From NCBI GenBank assembly GCA_003255025.1, contig QANY01000091.1, forward strand, positions 427,345 to 491,344: DNA of 64,000 nucleotides. Direction: 5' to 3'. The position numbers and the translations under genes are program-made. Positions within the stretch are counted from its first letter, which is position 1, and every line of letters begins with the position of its first letter. The DNA comes from Datisca glomerata (Eukaryota > Streptophyta > Magnoliopsida > Cucurbitales > Datiscaceae). Below, piece after piece: positions 1 through 12,299 of the stretch. Under the pieces are notes generated by a model, which worked only from the letters and a program-made list of their open reading frames with translations, was not told the DNA's origin and searched no databases.

Positions 1-597
1 GCGCTTTCGGTCTTTAATTTTATTATTTATGTATAAATGAAATTCCGTGATTCAAAAATCACACGAAAATATATTAACATATAATCAATCGTATCAACTC
101 ATTTTGTCTAAACTATAATAAATTATAGTTGAGATAAAAGTATTCATTCATGTCAAGTGACTATATTTATATTGGAATTCTAAAATAGTTCATAAATTAA
201 TACATTTCTCTAAAATATACATTTTTCTGGGCTAATAATTTAACCACAGGTTTATTGCACGTTGGATTCGCTAAAAGCTGGTACTAATATATGATGATAA
301 TTTTCTTTATAATGATTTTGGTTTTCTTAAACGGAATATACCAAGAGCAAATCTAGTATGAAGCTATAATATGAGTCGTTAATCTATACAGAGAACATAA
401 AAATAAAGAAATGTTTTTTTGAAAAAAATGTAAAGAAATATTAATTGGGAGATTTTAAGAAATCATGTTGCATCAATTTGTATAAGATAACTAGGGTGTA
501 AAGGACATGTTTGTATTCGTATATTGAGTACATGGCTGATCATGTCAACTTCCTAAACAAAAATCACACCTACTCACGTGCTAGAGTCAAGCCCATG

Positions 598-661
<64 letters not shown>

Positions 662-932
662 NAATATTTATGAAAATTTTAAAATATGATGATTCGTACT
701 CACAATTTCATGAGTGTAGGTGTGAGGATTGTACTCATCTGCGTCAACTCATTCCATGTGAATCAAGAGTACAATGAATAAAACTCAAAACCTTAACAAT
801 ACATGTAAGACTAAATCGTCTATTTATGTCAACTCAACTCGTTTCGTTTCAAAGCTTTTACACATTGCATACTTAGACGGTATAATCTATTGTTTTGCAT
901 TAAGCAATACAAGGATGATAGTTGTTTGAGTT
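1..932. other. AT-rich intergenic DNA
   Basis: I see no gene here. The short open frame near 511-777 is produced by a CT microsatellite. The stretch ends at the left terminus of a CACTA element. Confidence 0.6.
599..661. repeat. (CT)n microsatellite
   Basis: About 31 uninterrupted CT units, followed by one undetermined base at 662. The N suggests the assembler or base caller could not resolve the end of the run, so the true length is uncertain. Confidence 0.95.
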
Positions 933-3900
933 CACTACTATAATTTTTGACTTTAGATGATAGCCACATCTATGATACAATGACAGCTGTCTAAAATATG
1001 TCGATGAAAAATAGTTAGGGTGGAGTAATTAGGACATTGATGATAGCTCAAAAATTAGTTGTCATCAATGTGTTCTCTACTATGATAGAAAAAACTTGTC
1101 ATAGTTCTATAGTATAAAAAAAACTTACTAACTACCCAAAGTTCATTTTATTTATGGAAGTATCATCCTATTTAATCCATCCTAAACCCTAGTTATACTC
1201 TTCAAAGTATATTTTCTCTTTGACAGCGACGAGTGGCGATTTGGAAGAGAAGACCGCGCGTCAGGTGAGCTTCACGGTGGCTTCCAAGCGAGCTTCGACG
1301 GTGGGGTTCGACGCTTTACAATGTATTTTCTATTTATGTATGTTTTCATCCTCAGCCTCTATTTAGCAAAGAGAATGGGTACCAGAGAACCTAGAGTTTG
1401 TTCTCTTATGCCTCTCTTCTCTTCTTGGTCTCTCTCTTTATCTCAAAATTTTTTGAGCTCTTAAACTCACACTGTCACTCTCTTTCTAATTTTTGGGGTT
1501 GAGAAATTTATGGAGTATTTGTGGATTTTTTTCCTGAATCAACTATGAGTTTTATCCCATTTCTCAGTATTAACCTCAACCGCTTTGTTGTTCTCGAAAT
1601 CTGGTTATGTTTTGAGGCAATGTTCTTTTCTAGGAATCAATAAAGCTATGTGATTTCGATTATATTTTGTTGTCGCTTTGTCCGATCACTTATTTTGGTG
1701 GGTCGCAGGTAAATTTTTCTATTCTTTGAAATTGAGTTATTAAAAATATCTCTGACCTTCAGTTTAGGTGATATATGTTGACATTTTTCAATCTTTGGGA
1801 AAGAGTTTCTGGGTTGTGCTTTGAACAGTTATTGTGTTTGTTTTGTTTTGTACGGATGGTATACTTAAAAGATACTCAAGCTAGCTCTTTGTTAATTAAG
1901 TTCTGCTTATTATCAGTTAGGATTTTAGTTATCTATTTTTTTTATTAATGTTGTTCTTGAACTTCTAGGTTAATTCTTTTGTCAAGGAAAGAGTTTTTGA
2001 ATTTTTGTATCATATTTATCTGTTCATTTTTTGCTTACTGTTATGTTCCTTGTGCGTAGAAAGATCAATTGTAGATACAAATTTATTGTTTTTTTCACGA
2101 TTTTGTTGGAGGTTCTCTGTTGGAAAATTCAATTTTCCCATGATTCTATTGTTGTTCTTATATAAGAAACTTGGATTGACATTCTCTGTTTTCTTAATCT
2201 GTGTAGGATCTTGGCCAAAAATTTGAATGTAACTCTCTCTCTCAGCCTTAGCTCACGCCGCCTGAAAGGTCAAGCTCACTTATTCTTCTATACTTGTAGT
2301 TTTATGCTTGGACAACATGTTTTAGAGTTGTGAATTGGATTTTAGATTGTAAAAAATCTACTTTAATGGTTATAATTGATGAGCTAAACATTGAACATAC
2401 ATGCTATGATGTTTAACTTGTAATACATAAATATACAATAATCGTGTGAGTTTTCTCTCTTTGTGCCTTTTCTTTTTATCTTGAGTTATGATTTATTCAA
2501 TCTATTTTTTGTGGCACATTATTCTTTTTATTGGTTGATTTCTGATTCTATGTCTGGCTTGCTTTATTGATGAACAATATCCATGCACATAATTTTGCAC
2601 AATTTCTTTGATAATCTAGTCATTTGAGAGTTTATGTATTAAGACTTCATGCTCTGATGATCTTAAACCAAATAGTATGGGTTTAAGTATTGTCATTGCA
2701 AAAGAAGAGAAAAGAAAGGAAGAAAGAATTCAATCTGTAATTGCTCGTTTCACATCAGCGGTAAAACTTATTAACCATTCTTATTAAGGTCAAATTTACA
2801 TTGAATGGTATTCCTATTAGTTTGTTTGATAAGATTATTTAGATATAGTGAAACTTATTATTCACCATTCTTATAAAAGACATTTAATTTGAATGGCAGA
2901 CGCAATTGGACCTATCGTCTAAAGATTGGGAGATCTCTGTTGTGGGGTATTTATATATTAGAAAAGGATTAATCAATCGCCACACGCTGACAGTTTCAGT
3001 TAGAGTCAATGATTGGGCATGATAGTGAGTTTAATTACACGCTTTTTATTGTTGTGGGTTCTTTTATGCTCGATATTTTTGTAGGTTCGATAGTTTGACA
3101 GATTGTGAAGACTCTTTGTCGTATGTTTTGAAAGCATGTGAGCTTGTTTAAATTGGTGTGTACTGCAGAGCATGTTTGATCGGTATGTGAACTTTTAGAT
3201 GAGTTTCTGTCAATAATAAAAAAGTTATTGTTACCTTCTTCTGATTAATTATTCATGAAGACCAGATATGATCTAGTCTTTATCAATATCAACATCATTA
3301 TATCATGGTGTGTCTGCCTTCATTTCTCCTGGAAAAATATCATCGACAGTTTCTTACTTCATTTCTGTGTTTAAAGTTTATAGTTAGCAATTTAGATTTT
3401 CCCTAACTATTTAGTACATTGTTCTTTAACTTGTCACATGTATCATACTTGATTGTGATGATATTAATAATACTATAGGTGTCTAGTTATTGAGCAATCT
3501 TTGTTTGGGTCATTATCCTTCTTAAGACTTTTTAACAGTGATTAAAAAGCTACGTGCATGTCAATATTGATTAATCAACTTCTCTACAAGAAAAATATTG
3601 GAACATGTTGAAGGACTGTCATGAGAAGGCAATGCCTTTCCAGGACAGTTTCTTTTAAAGAGTTTGGGTACTTTTAATGACAGAGATTCTCTGTCATCTA
3701 TATGTTTTACGAGGACTAGGATGATGGGGATTTCCTATCATCTATCTACTTTTTGCGCTACCTATGATGATGGGGATTCCCCTTATCTATCTACTTTTTA
3801 TGGTACTTAAGATGACAGGGATTCCCCGTCATTGTACCCCTTTATAATGACAATTTTTTTAAATGACTAAATATGACAGACCGGTAGATGACAGTCGGTC

Positions 3901-3965
3901 AGCCATTAATATAAAGTTATAATGACGGGTCTTACCCCTTATCTAGCTCCTTTTTTGTAGTAGTG
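933..3965. mobile_element. Non-autonomous CACTA (En/Spm) DNA transposon
   Basis: The left end starts CACTACTA at 933 and the right end finishes with its inverted match TAGTAGTG at 3965, followed inward by a run of T (A-rich when read inward from the right end), as is usual for CACTA termini. Both ends are flanked by the same 3 bp, GTT (930-932 and 3966-3968), the expected CACTA target-site duplication. Subterminal DNA at 3620-3930 holds repeated copies of a motif like GATGACAGGGATTCC in both orientations, also typical of the family. The 3.0-kb interior has no transposase reading frame. It contains T-rich, gene-like but non-coding sequence from about 1190 to 3200, including GT donor-like sites (for example at 1709) that look like captured 5' UTR and intron DNA. 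Termini and duplication are seen directly; capture is inference. Confidence 0.85.
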
Positions 3966-5324
3966 GTTGGAAATAAGACATAGTTAGTTTGTAAATGTTC
4001 ACCTTAGTAACGTCCATTTGCTTCCTTATTTTTTTTGTCAATTACTTTGTTTCCTTCTAATTTCATACTTTATGGCTTGAGGGTTCATTACCACCTGCCA
4101 TGCTACATTTGTAGAGTACCAAATCTTATAAGTTAATGGGAGATCTTAAAAAATAGATCACTTTTAAGAAAAAAATAAAAAAAATAGACAAAGATAAAAT
4201 AAAAATAAAAATAGTCATATTAATTCTTAAAAAACAAAATTTGGCGCAAAAAACTGTTCCCCACATGCGCTAGCGAAATTTTAATTTTTTATTCATAAAA
4301 TTTCTATAATATATACTGTATATATAAAATACACTGCAAAAGTCACACAAATATAAAATATATATAATATATATTGTATAAACTATTAAAATAATTTAAG
4401 TGAGTGGCGCCCTTGGGCGAAAAAAATTGTGTGTGATTTTTTGTTTTTGACAAACGTGTCAGTAGTTATGTTTATATTTTTATATTTGTAGTCATTTTTT
4501 GTATTTATTTTAAAATTTGAACATTATTATAAGTGAATAGGACAATAGGGTAGCCAGGTTCATATATATATACATGCATATATTATTACATAATGTCCCA
4601 TGTTCTTTTTTAAACTAAAGAGATTATCAAAATGCAAATGAAATTAATGCGAAAAAAATTGTTACTTTTTAATTTTACAAAAAAAAAAAATTAAAACCAT
4701 TAAGAATGCCCAGTTTTATATTTTTCTTTTGTTGTCAACAATTGTTTTAGAAAAAAAACCTAAGAACCAATTACAAGATAAGCTCAATGAAAAGTAAATG
4801 AAAATATGATCTTTAATTAGATAATAATATGCTTTTCCAGTAACCCAAAGAATTAAATCTATAAGATAGGATTAATATTTAGTAAATTTATTCTGAAAAA
4901 ATTAATGTACATGAACTCAATGAAAACCCTATGATCACCACCTCGATCTTAATTAAATCTTTTTGCACGTATTTTTCTTTCGTTATCGCGAGGAAAGAGC
5001 CTTTATCCATCAGCCATCCCATTTGAGGGGAAAAGAATTAAAGACATTAATTCTAAATTGCATGCTTTGTGAAGATTTAATTATTTTAAAAAATTAGACT
5101 CGATGTAGACCCAAAAAAATGCACTCTATAACTAATATGAAAGGACATATAAAACATAATTTGGTGACCTAGTCTTAAAAGGTAATTTTTTTAAACCTTT
5201 TGAGGTTACAAAATCCAAATTTGAAGATTTTTAGAAGATTCAATTAATTATGGGATAATATTATTATTGGCCAAGACATGCCCCATTTCCTTTCATGCCT
5301 AGTAGTGGTCAACTACAAAGTTAT
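3966..5324. other. AT-rich intergenic DNA
   Basis: No gene or recognisable element. It lies between the CACTA element and the Tat retrotransposon and is rich in short A and T runs. Confidence 0.5.
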
Positions 5325-5861
5325 TGTAAATTAATTTTTTCCTCTAAAATAGAATCAATAGCAGAAAAAATATGCACGAGAGTAAGCAATTTGCAATGGT
5401 CGTATTCGATGATCCTTTAATTTACAATTTGGCATGTATTTATAGGCTTGTAATACAACTTAATTCCTGAAATAAAAAAATAAATGGAATATTCTTTGAG
5501 ATTGAGTTTATCTTCCAGGATTTGCTTCATCTTTTAGGTGAATATCTGAGTCTTGCTTATTAGTACTAACAACTTTCTGAATTTGAATCATTTGGCATAG
5601 TGTGACGAATCTTACGGTTGTAGTGATTGCTACCACCTTTGCCACGGTGATGATTCTCTCGATTGGCTTCTCTGGATTTCTTGACTTCCTATGCAACTTT
5701 TATACTTCATCTACTTTGGTTAAGCAAGTAGCTTCAAATCAGCTTCTTTAGATCTACCAACATGAAAATTTCAACTATTCTCATAATGCTTCTGTGGCAT
5801 TTGCTTTAATTATTTTTATTCCCCGCTGATGTAGCCGAACACCAAGAATTATTCATGTTCA
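5325..5861 (-). repeat. 3' LTR of the Tat element
   Basis: 537 bp, starting TGTAAATTAATTTTTTCC on the plus strand and ending CATGTTCA. It aligns along its length with 13734-14246, with many substitutions and one block (around 5430-5460) that is absent or altered in the other copy. The divergence implies an old insertion. The adjoining purine tract, read on the minus strand, ends GGGGGCAAA immediately before the LTR. Confidence 0.9.
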
Positions 5862-6072
5862 TTTGCCCCCATTATACTTGATGAAGTCTCTCTTCATTTA
5901 GGTGTAATGATTTGATTCCTCAATCTTTAACACCAGATTTATTGGAACCTGCAATAATAAGGACCTGCAAAAGTTAGCAATAATAATAGTTACCTTATCG
6001 AATTCATGTGTTTGATGGTTGCGTGAGCTTTCTCTTCTATCGTTTCACTCTCTTGTTCACATCAATGCTTTG

Positions 6073-6290
6073 TTATGACGCTCTAATTCTCGTTCTCACT
6101 ACGAGTCTACTCTGATACTTCGATTTCCATTCTCGCTAGGTGTCTGCTCTAATGTTTTGATTTCCATTCTCGCTCGGGATCTGCTCTGACGCTTTGATTT
6201 TCATTCTCGCTAGAGGTCTGCTCTGACGCTTCGATTTTTGTTCTCGCTAGGGATCTGCTCTGACGCTTCAATTTCTGTTATGACGTTTTG
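6073..6290. repeat. 37-bp tandem repeat array in the Tat element
   Basis: About five diverged units, each containing TCTGCTCTGACGCTTCGATT followed by a form of TTCTCGCTAGG, with starts near 6106, 6143, 6180, 6217 and 6254. It lies in the 3' untranslated spacer between the antisense gene and the 3' LTR. Confidence 0.85.
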
Positions 6291-6507
6291 ACTCTCCTCA
6301 ATTATTTCTTTTATCGCTTCCCATTCTTATGCTGAGATTTAACGGTCATTATTTATCTTTTTGTCAGAACATGCCATCCTTATTTCCAGTTGTTAACCCC
6401 TAAATAGGTGTTAGCATCAACGATCCATTTTCCCCTGCAGATTTCCCTTCAATCGAGAGCGTATCAGTCATCATTTCATTTTTCTTGATTAATTTCTATA
6501 ACCTTTC

Positions 6508-8580
6508 GTGTTCAAAGCCAATAAAAATTCTTCCTTTTCCTTTCATTTTGTTTACTTTCCTCTCTTCTTCTTCATAAGTCTTATGTTCTCTATACTCTTC
6601 TTTTCTTTTCTACTAGCAATTCCAGTATCCATGAGTCCAGGTGGAGTTGAATTTAAGCATATCGTTCCCCTAGTTAGGAATTCGGCTGAGCTTAATGAAT
6701 TTCTTTCTATTTTTCATGAAACCTTCCCTTCTGATATTATAGTTGGATTAGGTGAGAGTAGAGCACCAGATTATCCTTGTAAGCCTCCATACCAAATAAC
6801 CCTAAGTCCAATGTACTTCGCTTTGGGTCTTAGACTTCCTTTCTCCTCATTTTTCCAAGAGTTCCTCCACTGGTGTGGTGTTGTCCCTTCACAATTTATT
6901 CCCACTACCTATAGGATCCTCTTCAGTTTTGAGGCTTTGAATAGGACATTTGGTTTTGATTTGGGAGTCGATGATTTGAGATGTTGTTATGTAATTAAAC
7001 CTAGGGATGAAATTTACTATCTTTCCAATCAAACTTCAGAAAAGAGGGGGCCAATGGTGACCAATATTCCCGCGGGTGAAAAAAACACTGAGAGGGATGT
7101 TCTTGTGATTTGGGGAAATTGTGGCGGTAATGGCCGCTGGAGAATTCCCAGGAACTGGGGGAATTTAGTAAGTAGTCGGAGCCCCATTTCCAAATTATGT
7201 TTCTCTTTAAATCTGCCCTTATTATTTGTTCTCTCTCTTATGTCTTTTTTTCATTTATTTTCTTATGTTGGTCCTCTTTTTCCATGCAGATAATCTTAAG
7301 AACAAGAGGCCTTACATAACCCAGGAGACTGTAGAGAAATTAATCCTCACTTTCTGTTGCCGGCATAGAAAATGGTCTGATCTCCTAAACCCGCACTGTG
7401 ACTTCATGCTAGCCTGCTCTCAGACCTCAAGTTCAGTCACTCCCATTGTTGTTGTGCCACTGTCCGTTCTACCATGAGACCTACTCATTGTTTCTCATTC
7501 AGCTCCGTCTGCCACATCTACTCCATCGTCTCCTTCCACCCAGCGAGAGATTCACGCCATTCTTCCCCTAACAGTTCTGATTCTTACTCTTTAGAGGAGA
7601 ATATCTTACTACAGAGAGTGAAGAAGAAACCAATTATGTCTAAACGCCTTCGTACCACGGTGGGTGAAGTTGGGAGGCGAACTCACCCTAGATCAGACGA
7701 GACCAGCTCTTCAAGGGATCCTCCCGTTCTAAATGTTTTTTTTTTCATTCAGGGTGAGGATTTACCCNNNNNNNNNNNNNGGGGGGGGTTTTCCCCCCCC
7801 CCCCCCAGTTATACTACTCCTCCCCCCTCTCGTTGTTCCCAAACCAGCTCTGTCAGCCACCAGTCAAGACCCTACTTTTGGATCTTAGGGTGCAGTTGGT
7901 GGTCCTGGCCCTTGGCAGTTCAGGAAATTTATTGATATACCATCAACAGTCTGCTTTTTAGATGATGCTTAGTCTTCTCACGTAGTTGCTCGTGGGATTA
8001 ATTCTGAGGCTGATTTGGTCAGGACTTGCAACTCAGGAGTTGGCGATCTTGTTTCCTCCCTTAGTCATGACTTAGTCTGAGTATGGTTCTTTGTCCTTTT
8101 CCTTCTTCTTAATTATTCTCTTACTTTTTCTCACCATTTTTTTCTCCTCAGGCCCTTATTCACCATAATGCTCTCTAAAAGCATCATGCTGCTCGAGATT
8201 TGGCGTTGCAGAAGCTTCGAAGGGATGTTGCTCATTCTGCTGGCATCATTAAAGGCCTTCATGAAGAAGTTGCTCAGTTAAAAGAGTCGAAGTCTATGCT
8301 TGATGAGACAATGAAGAAGCAAGCGACAAAAGTCGATGGCGCTAAGGCAGAGATTCTTAGTCTGAAAGAATCTCTGGGAGCTACAAAGGAGGCATTAAAG
8401 GCTGCTGAGGAGTCTATAGCAGTTGTTGATGCAAGCAAAGCCCAAGCTCCGGAACAAAAAGAGAAAGAGGCTGGAGAAGAATATCAGGTTCTTTTTTATG
8501 AAGTTGAACAGGTAATCTATAGTGGGGGTTTGCAGAGATGGCTCAATAAAGGTTCATATAAGGAAACCTCTCTGCGATGA
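6508..8580 (+). pseudogene. Opposite-strand gene of the Tat element (putative gypsy-type transposon domain)
   Basis: This reads against the retrotransposon's own genes. The first exon (ATG at 6631, or 6508 with a hydrophobic leader) includes residues matching the plant 'putative gypsy type transposon' family (Pfam Transposase_28), with its signature like LRLPFSSFFQEFLHWCGVVP and then SQFIPTTYRILFSFEAL. A probable intron from 7169 to 7291 (GTAAGT to TGCAG) leads to a second exon containing KRPYITQETVEKLI and RKWSDLLN. A later segment (8200-8580) encodes a lysine/glutamate-rich coiled coil. Such antisense genes are known from Grande-type Tat elements; their function is not established. The segments are separated by frame changes, a run of undetermined bases at 7768-7780 and homopolymers, so I call it a broken gene. 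The domain call is strong; the exon boundaries are tentative. Confidence 0.7.
7768..7814. other. Assembly gap scar: N run with flanking poly-G and poly-C
   Basis: Thirteen undetermined bases followed by eight G, four T and a long C run. This is not natural-looking sequence and probably marks a misjoined or poorly sequenced patch inside the antisense gene. Confidence 0.85.
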
Positions 8581-9600
8581 GTAGAGTTAAGCCATCACTT
8601 CTGCAGGTCGAGCTAAGATCAATCCTTCTGGAGCCGCTGACGATACTCCCCTCACAAAATATGCCTTAGCCCCCACTGAGATCTCTTTTGAAGTGCAAAA
8701 TGAAGATATTTCTTCGCTTTAGTTTTAGTTTTTTAAGCAATTTGCATTTGTAACTTTTTATGCACTTCCATCTTATCAATGTAGAAGCTTTTTCAAATTT
8801 CTTGCTTTTTATCTTCCTTCAAAACTATATCAATCAGAATTATTAATCTAGGAAATTTTATCTCATAGACATCCATATGTATTACTTGAAGTGAAGTAAT
8901 AATCTTTGGATAAGAATTTTTGCTCTGAAGTTCTGACTTTTTCTTTTCTGAAATGCCAAAGCTCTTGGTGTTCGGGTTTGAGCTTTTTAATTTGAGTTCA
9001 GCTTCTGAAAATTTCACATCATGAACTTCTGAGCTTTCTAGTCTAAGCTTTACTTTACCTTCTAGTCTGGGCTCAGCTCTACCTTCTGGTTTGGGCTCAG
9101 CTCTTGAAGCTTTTACTTTTGAGCTTTCTAGTCTGAGCTCAAATGTGCCTTCTACTCTGGGCTTAGCTCTTGAAGTTGTTATGGACTTCTCATCTTTTCA
9201 TTTTCCTTCTGTCCATTCTCTTTCTTATATTCTTGCCTTTTGACCATCACGACTTGTGCTTCAATTCCTTTTGAGAGTAGGATTTATGAGTTGACCATCT
9301 TAAAGACTTACGCCCTTAGTTTCTTCTGAGAGTAGAACTTATAAATTTCCCCTCCCAAGGACTTGCATCCTTAGTTCTTTCTGAGAGCAAGACTTATGAA
9401 TTGCCTTTTCCAATGACTTGCACTCTTAGTTCTTTTTTAGAGTGGGACTTATGAAATGACCCTCCCAAGGATAGAGGATTAAATCATGCTGTCAACTGAG
9501 TTCCTTTCCGATTTCCACTTCAGCAACATTATTCAAAGAGGGATGAATACTTGGTTTCTCAAAAAATTCCACAAGTAAATTTCTTTTATGCGTGAATCGT
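8581..9600. repeat. Tandem repeat arrays in the Tat spacer
   Basis: Two arrays. The first (about 9000-9180) repeats a unit around GAGCTTTCTAGTCTGAGCTC and variants. The second (about 9251-9470) has four units of roughly 55 bp, each with GACTTGCATCCTTAGTTC followed by a CTGAGAG-type core, starting near 9251, 9305, 9360 and 9415. Tandem repeats in the 3' spacer are typical of Tat/Ogre elements and can seed satellite DNA. Confidence 0.75.
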
Positions 9601-10080
9601 AAAGATGATTCCAAATTTGCTAGTACGTTTACCTGTTCGTTCTCAGTTCTCGAGATTTATTGAATCTCATAGCTTTTGAACGAGTTCAGCAATTCTCTTG
9701 CCCGATGTAAATAACTTATCATTCTCTCATCTTTAGCTACGTATTCTCATGTTACCTGTTTGACAATTAACATGGAATCACAAAATATTTTCACGTCAGT
9801 TACCTCAGATTCTCGTAGCAAAGATACTCCAGCTATTAGCGTTTCATACTCAGGCTCATTATTCGATTTATTAACTTCAAATGAGATAGAATGATCTAAT
9901 GTTTTTCTGAATGGGGTTTGAACCACTACTCTCCTGCTCCCTTATTGTTAGAAGCACCATCAACATATAGTTTCCAAGACCCGTTCTCCATTTCTTTATG
10001 TTGTTCTTGACTAATTATTTCTCCAATGAAATCTGCGACGAAATCTGCTAACACCTGCCTCTTGATTGAAGTTATGGGAT
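9490..10080 (-). pseudogene. Second RNase H domain (Tat-type, archaeal-like RNase H) remnant
   Basis: Minus-strand translation around 9760-9890 gives a clear RNase H core: SNNEPEYETLIAGVSLLRES and then FCDSMLIVKQVT, containing the conserved Glu and Asp of the domain. Further on (about 9500-9700) the frame continues with ERMISYLHRARELL and ENEQVNVLANL, again like Tat polyproteins. After about 9490 the coding similarity stops where an integrase would be expected. The presence of a second RNase H after the first places the element in the Tat lineage. Confidence 0.75.
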
Positions 10081-10199
10081 CATAATTGATCTCATACTAG
10101 TTTAGTTCGATTGCCCATTTTTTTCATTCTTCCACTTATCTCTAGGGAGTGCAGTAGACTTTTAACAGGTGTGTCAGTTAATACCTTAATGTTGTGTCC

Positions 10200-10460
10200 C
10201 TAAAAATAAGGTCTAAGCTTCCTTGCGGCAGTTACGATCGCCAGTACTAATTTTTTCATATTTTTATATCTTGTCTCTGGTGCCACCAAGCTTTTACTGA
10301 TGAAATATATGGGCTTTTGCTTCTTTTCTTCTTCTCTAATGAGCACGACACTTACAGTTCTTTCTGAAACTGTTAAATACAATAGGAGTTGCTCACCAGG
10401 CATTGGTTTTGAGAGTAGTTGGGCGTTGTTAAGTACTCCTTGATTCTATTGAAGGCCTCT
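10200..10460 (-). pseudogene. Retrotransposon RNase H domain
   Basis: The open frame 10200-10403 includes LLLYLTVSERTVSVVLIREE and then KPIYFISKSLVAPETRY, the start of the canonical gypsy RNase H. It lies downstream of the reverse transcriptase on the same strand. Short and broken on both sides. Confidence 0.8.
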
Positions 10461-11464
10461 TCACACTCTTCATCCCATTTGTCTATACAGATCTTTTTTA
10501 GTTTATCAAAGAACGACTTGCATTCATCTGTTGACCTGAAAATAAACTTGTTGAGAGTCGCGAGTCTCCCAGTCAGTCCTTGAATTTTTTTTATTCCTCG
10601 GGGAGTTCATCTCTATTATAGCCTTCACCTGGTGTGGGTTAACTTCTATCTCTCACTGGGTTATTAAGTGTCCAAGGAATTTTTCTACAACAACGCCGAA
10701 AGTACATTTCTCTGAACTCAGCTTCATTGAGTTCTTTCTTAGGACTGAGAAAGCCTCCTCTAGATCTTGGATATGGTTTTCTCGTCCTTACTTTTTACCA
10801 ACATGTCATCCACGTTCACCTCTATATTTCTTCCAATCTGACTCTGGAATACTTTGTTCACCAATCTCTGGTATGTAACTTCTGCAATTTTCAGCCCAAA
10901 GGGCATTACTTTATAACAATAGATGCCATCTTCAGTAATGAAAGAAACTTTTTCTTGGTCGGGTTGGAACAGTTTTGCCTGGTTATATCCAGAATAGGCA
11001 TCCATAAAGCTAAGGAGCTCATGTCCATATATGGCGTCTACCATTTGGTCAATTCTAGGTAGCGGATAGTCATCCTTTGGACAAACTTTGTTTAAGTCGG
11101 TGAAATCCATACAGATTCTCCATTTGCCATTCTTTTTTCGTACCATCACCGAATTGGCCAGCCACTCTGGATAGTCAACTTCTCTAATGAATCTTGCCTT
11201 TAGTAGCTTATCTTTTTCTTCCTTCATTGCTTTGTTTTGTTTTGGTGCGAAACTCCTTTTCTTCTGTTTTACTGATTTTACTGTTGGATTCGTGTTCAAC
11301 TTGTGGCATATAATCTCTTCTAGAATCCACGGCATTTCTTGAGCAGTAGTGGTAAAAATATATTTGTTCCTTCGTAGAAAGTCGATCAACATGTCTTTCT
11401 CTGCTTGTTCAAAGCAGGTGCCAATGTTTGTCATCTTTTGAGTTCCTTCTTCTAAGCACACCAA
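10460..11464 (-). pseudogene. Reverse transcriptase of the Tat element
   Basis: The minus-strand frame 10760-11464 carries the classic gypsy RT blocks in order: WRICMDFTDLNKVCPKDDYP, LLSFMDAYSGYNQ, CYKVMPFGLK and, at the catalytic centre, VDDMLVKSK. The normal Y/F-V-D-D motif reads NVDD here, a change in the residue before VDD. The thumb and connection region continues to about 10460 through stops. The upstream lysine-rich segment before WRICMDF is the usual RT N-terminal part. Confidence 0.9.
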
Positions 11465-11521
11465 TTTTGTTTATTCCCCCGCCTCGTACCTTGGGTCATC
11501 TGACCCGTCGTCCTTTGATTG

Positions 11522-12093
11522 CTATTTAGTTACTTCCTTTGGCTGTCTGAGTTCTGCTTCTTCTGTACACTTTTTCTTTGCAGACTCCAATGTAGTCACA
11601 GAATAGATACGGGCTGAAGTCTGGTCTCCTTTGATGATCTTGATTCCTTCCGGTGATGGGTACTTTAACACTTGGTAGAAAGTTGACGGTACAACTTTCA
11701 TCTTATACAGCCATGTTCTTCCTAGAATGGCGTCGTACGGGTATGAAGTATCCAGAATCACAAACTCAGTCATATGATTAAAGGTTCTGCTCTTACTAGA
11801 AGAGTAAGGATCTCCTCTGAGTAGCTGATAGCTCCATTAAAATCTATCAATGGTTATAAGGTCTATTGCAGCTTCTGATCTCCCATTGACATCTTTTCTA
11901 ACGTGGTCCAGTACAGTATGTTAACCGCACTTCCAGCATCTACCAGAACTCTTCTCAAGAGTAAATTACCAACCTGTATCGAAATGATAAGTGCATCGTT
12001 ATAGTGTCTATCGTGTTCGAGATCTAAATCATCAAATATTAGCGGGAGATTCCCGTTGTCAGATGAGTGGTTCTCCATGCGCTTCTCCAACAT
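11522..12093 (-). pseudogene. Aspartic protease of the Tat element (frameshifted)
   Basis: Two minus-strand frames make up the protease. The upstream one (11863-12093) has the active-site loop VLVDAGSAVNILY, with DAG in place of DTG/DSG. The downstream one (11522-11773) has the conserved YDAILGRTWLYKMKVVPS block. They are out of frame with each other. It sits between gag and RT as expected. Confidence 0.8.
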
Positions 12094-12299
12094 TGGTTTC
12101 TTATAGTATTGCTTCCTTTCCTTCCTTGTTGTTCCTTCATGCTCCGTTCGTGCAATGATAGTGCTGACAATGCGAAGAGGTTATTTCTCGTTGTCACACT
12201 TTTCATCGCCATAGTCTTCTTTTTCTGCCTCCTGTTTCTGCTCTTCTCTTTTCACGAACTGGCACAGATATTCATCTTGATAAGTTCTTCAATATATTC

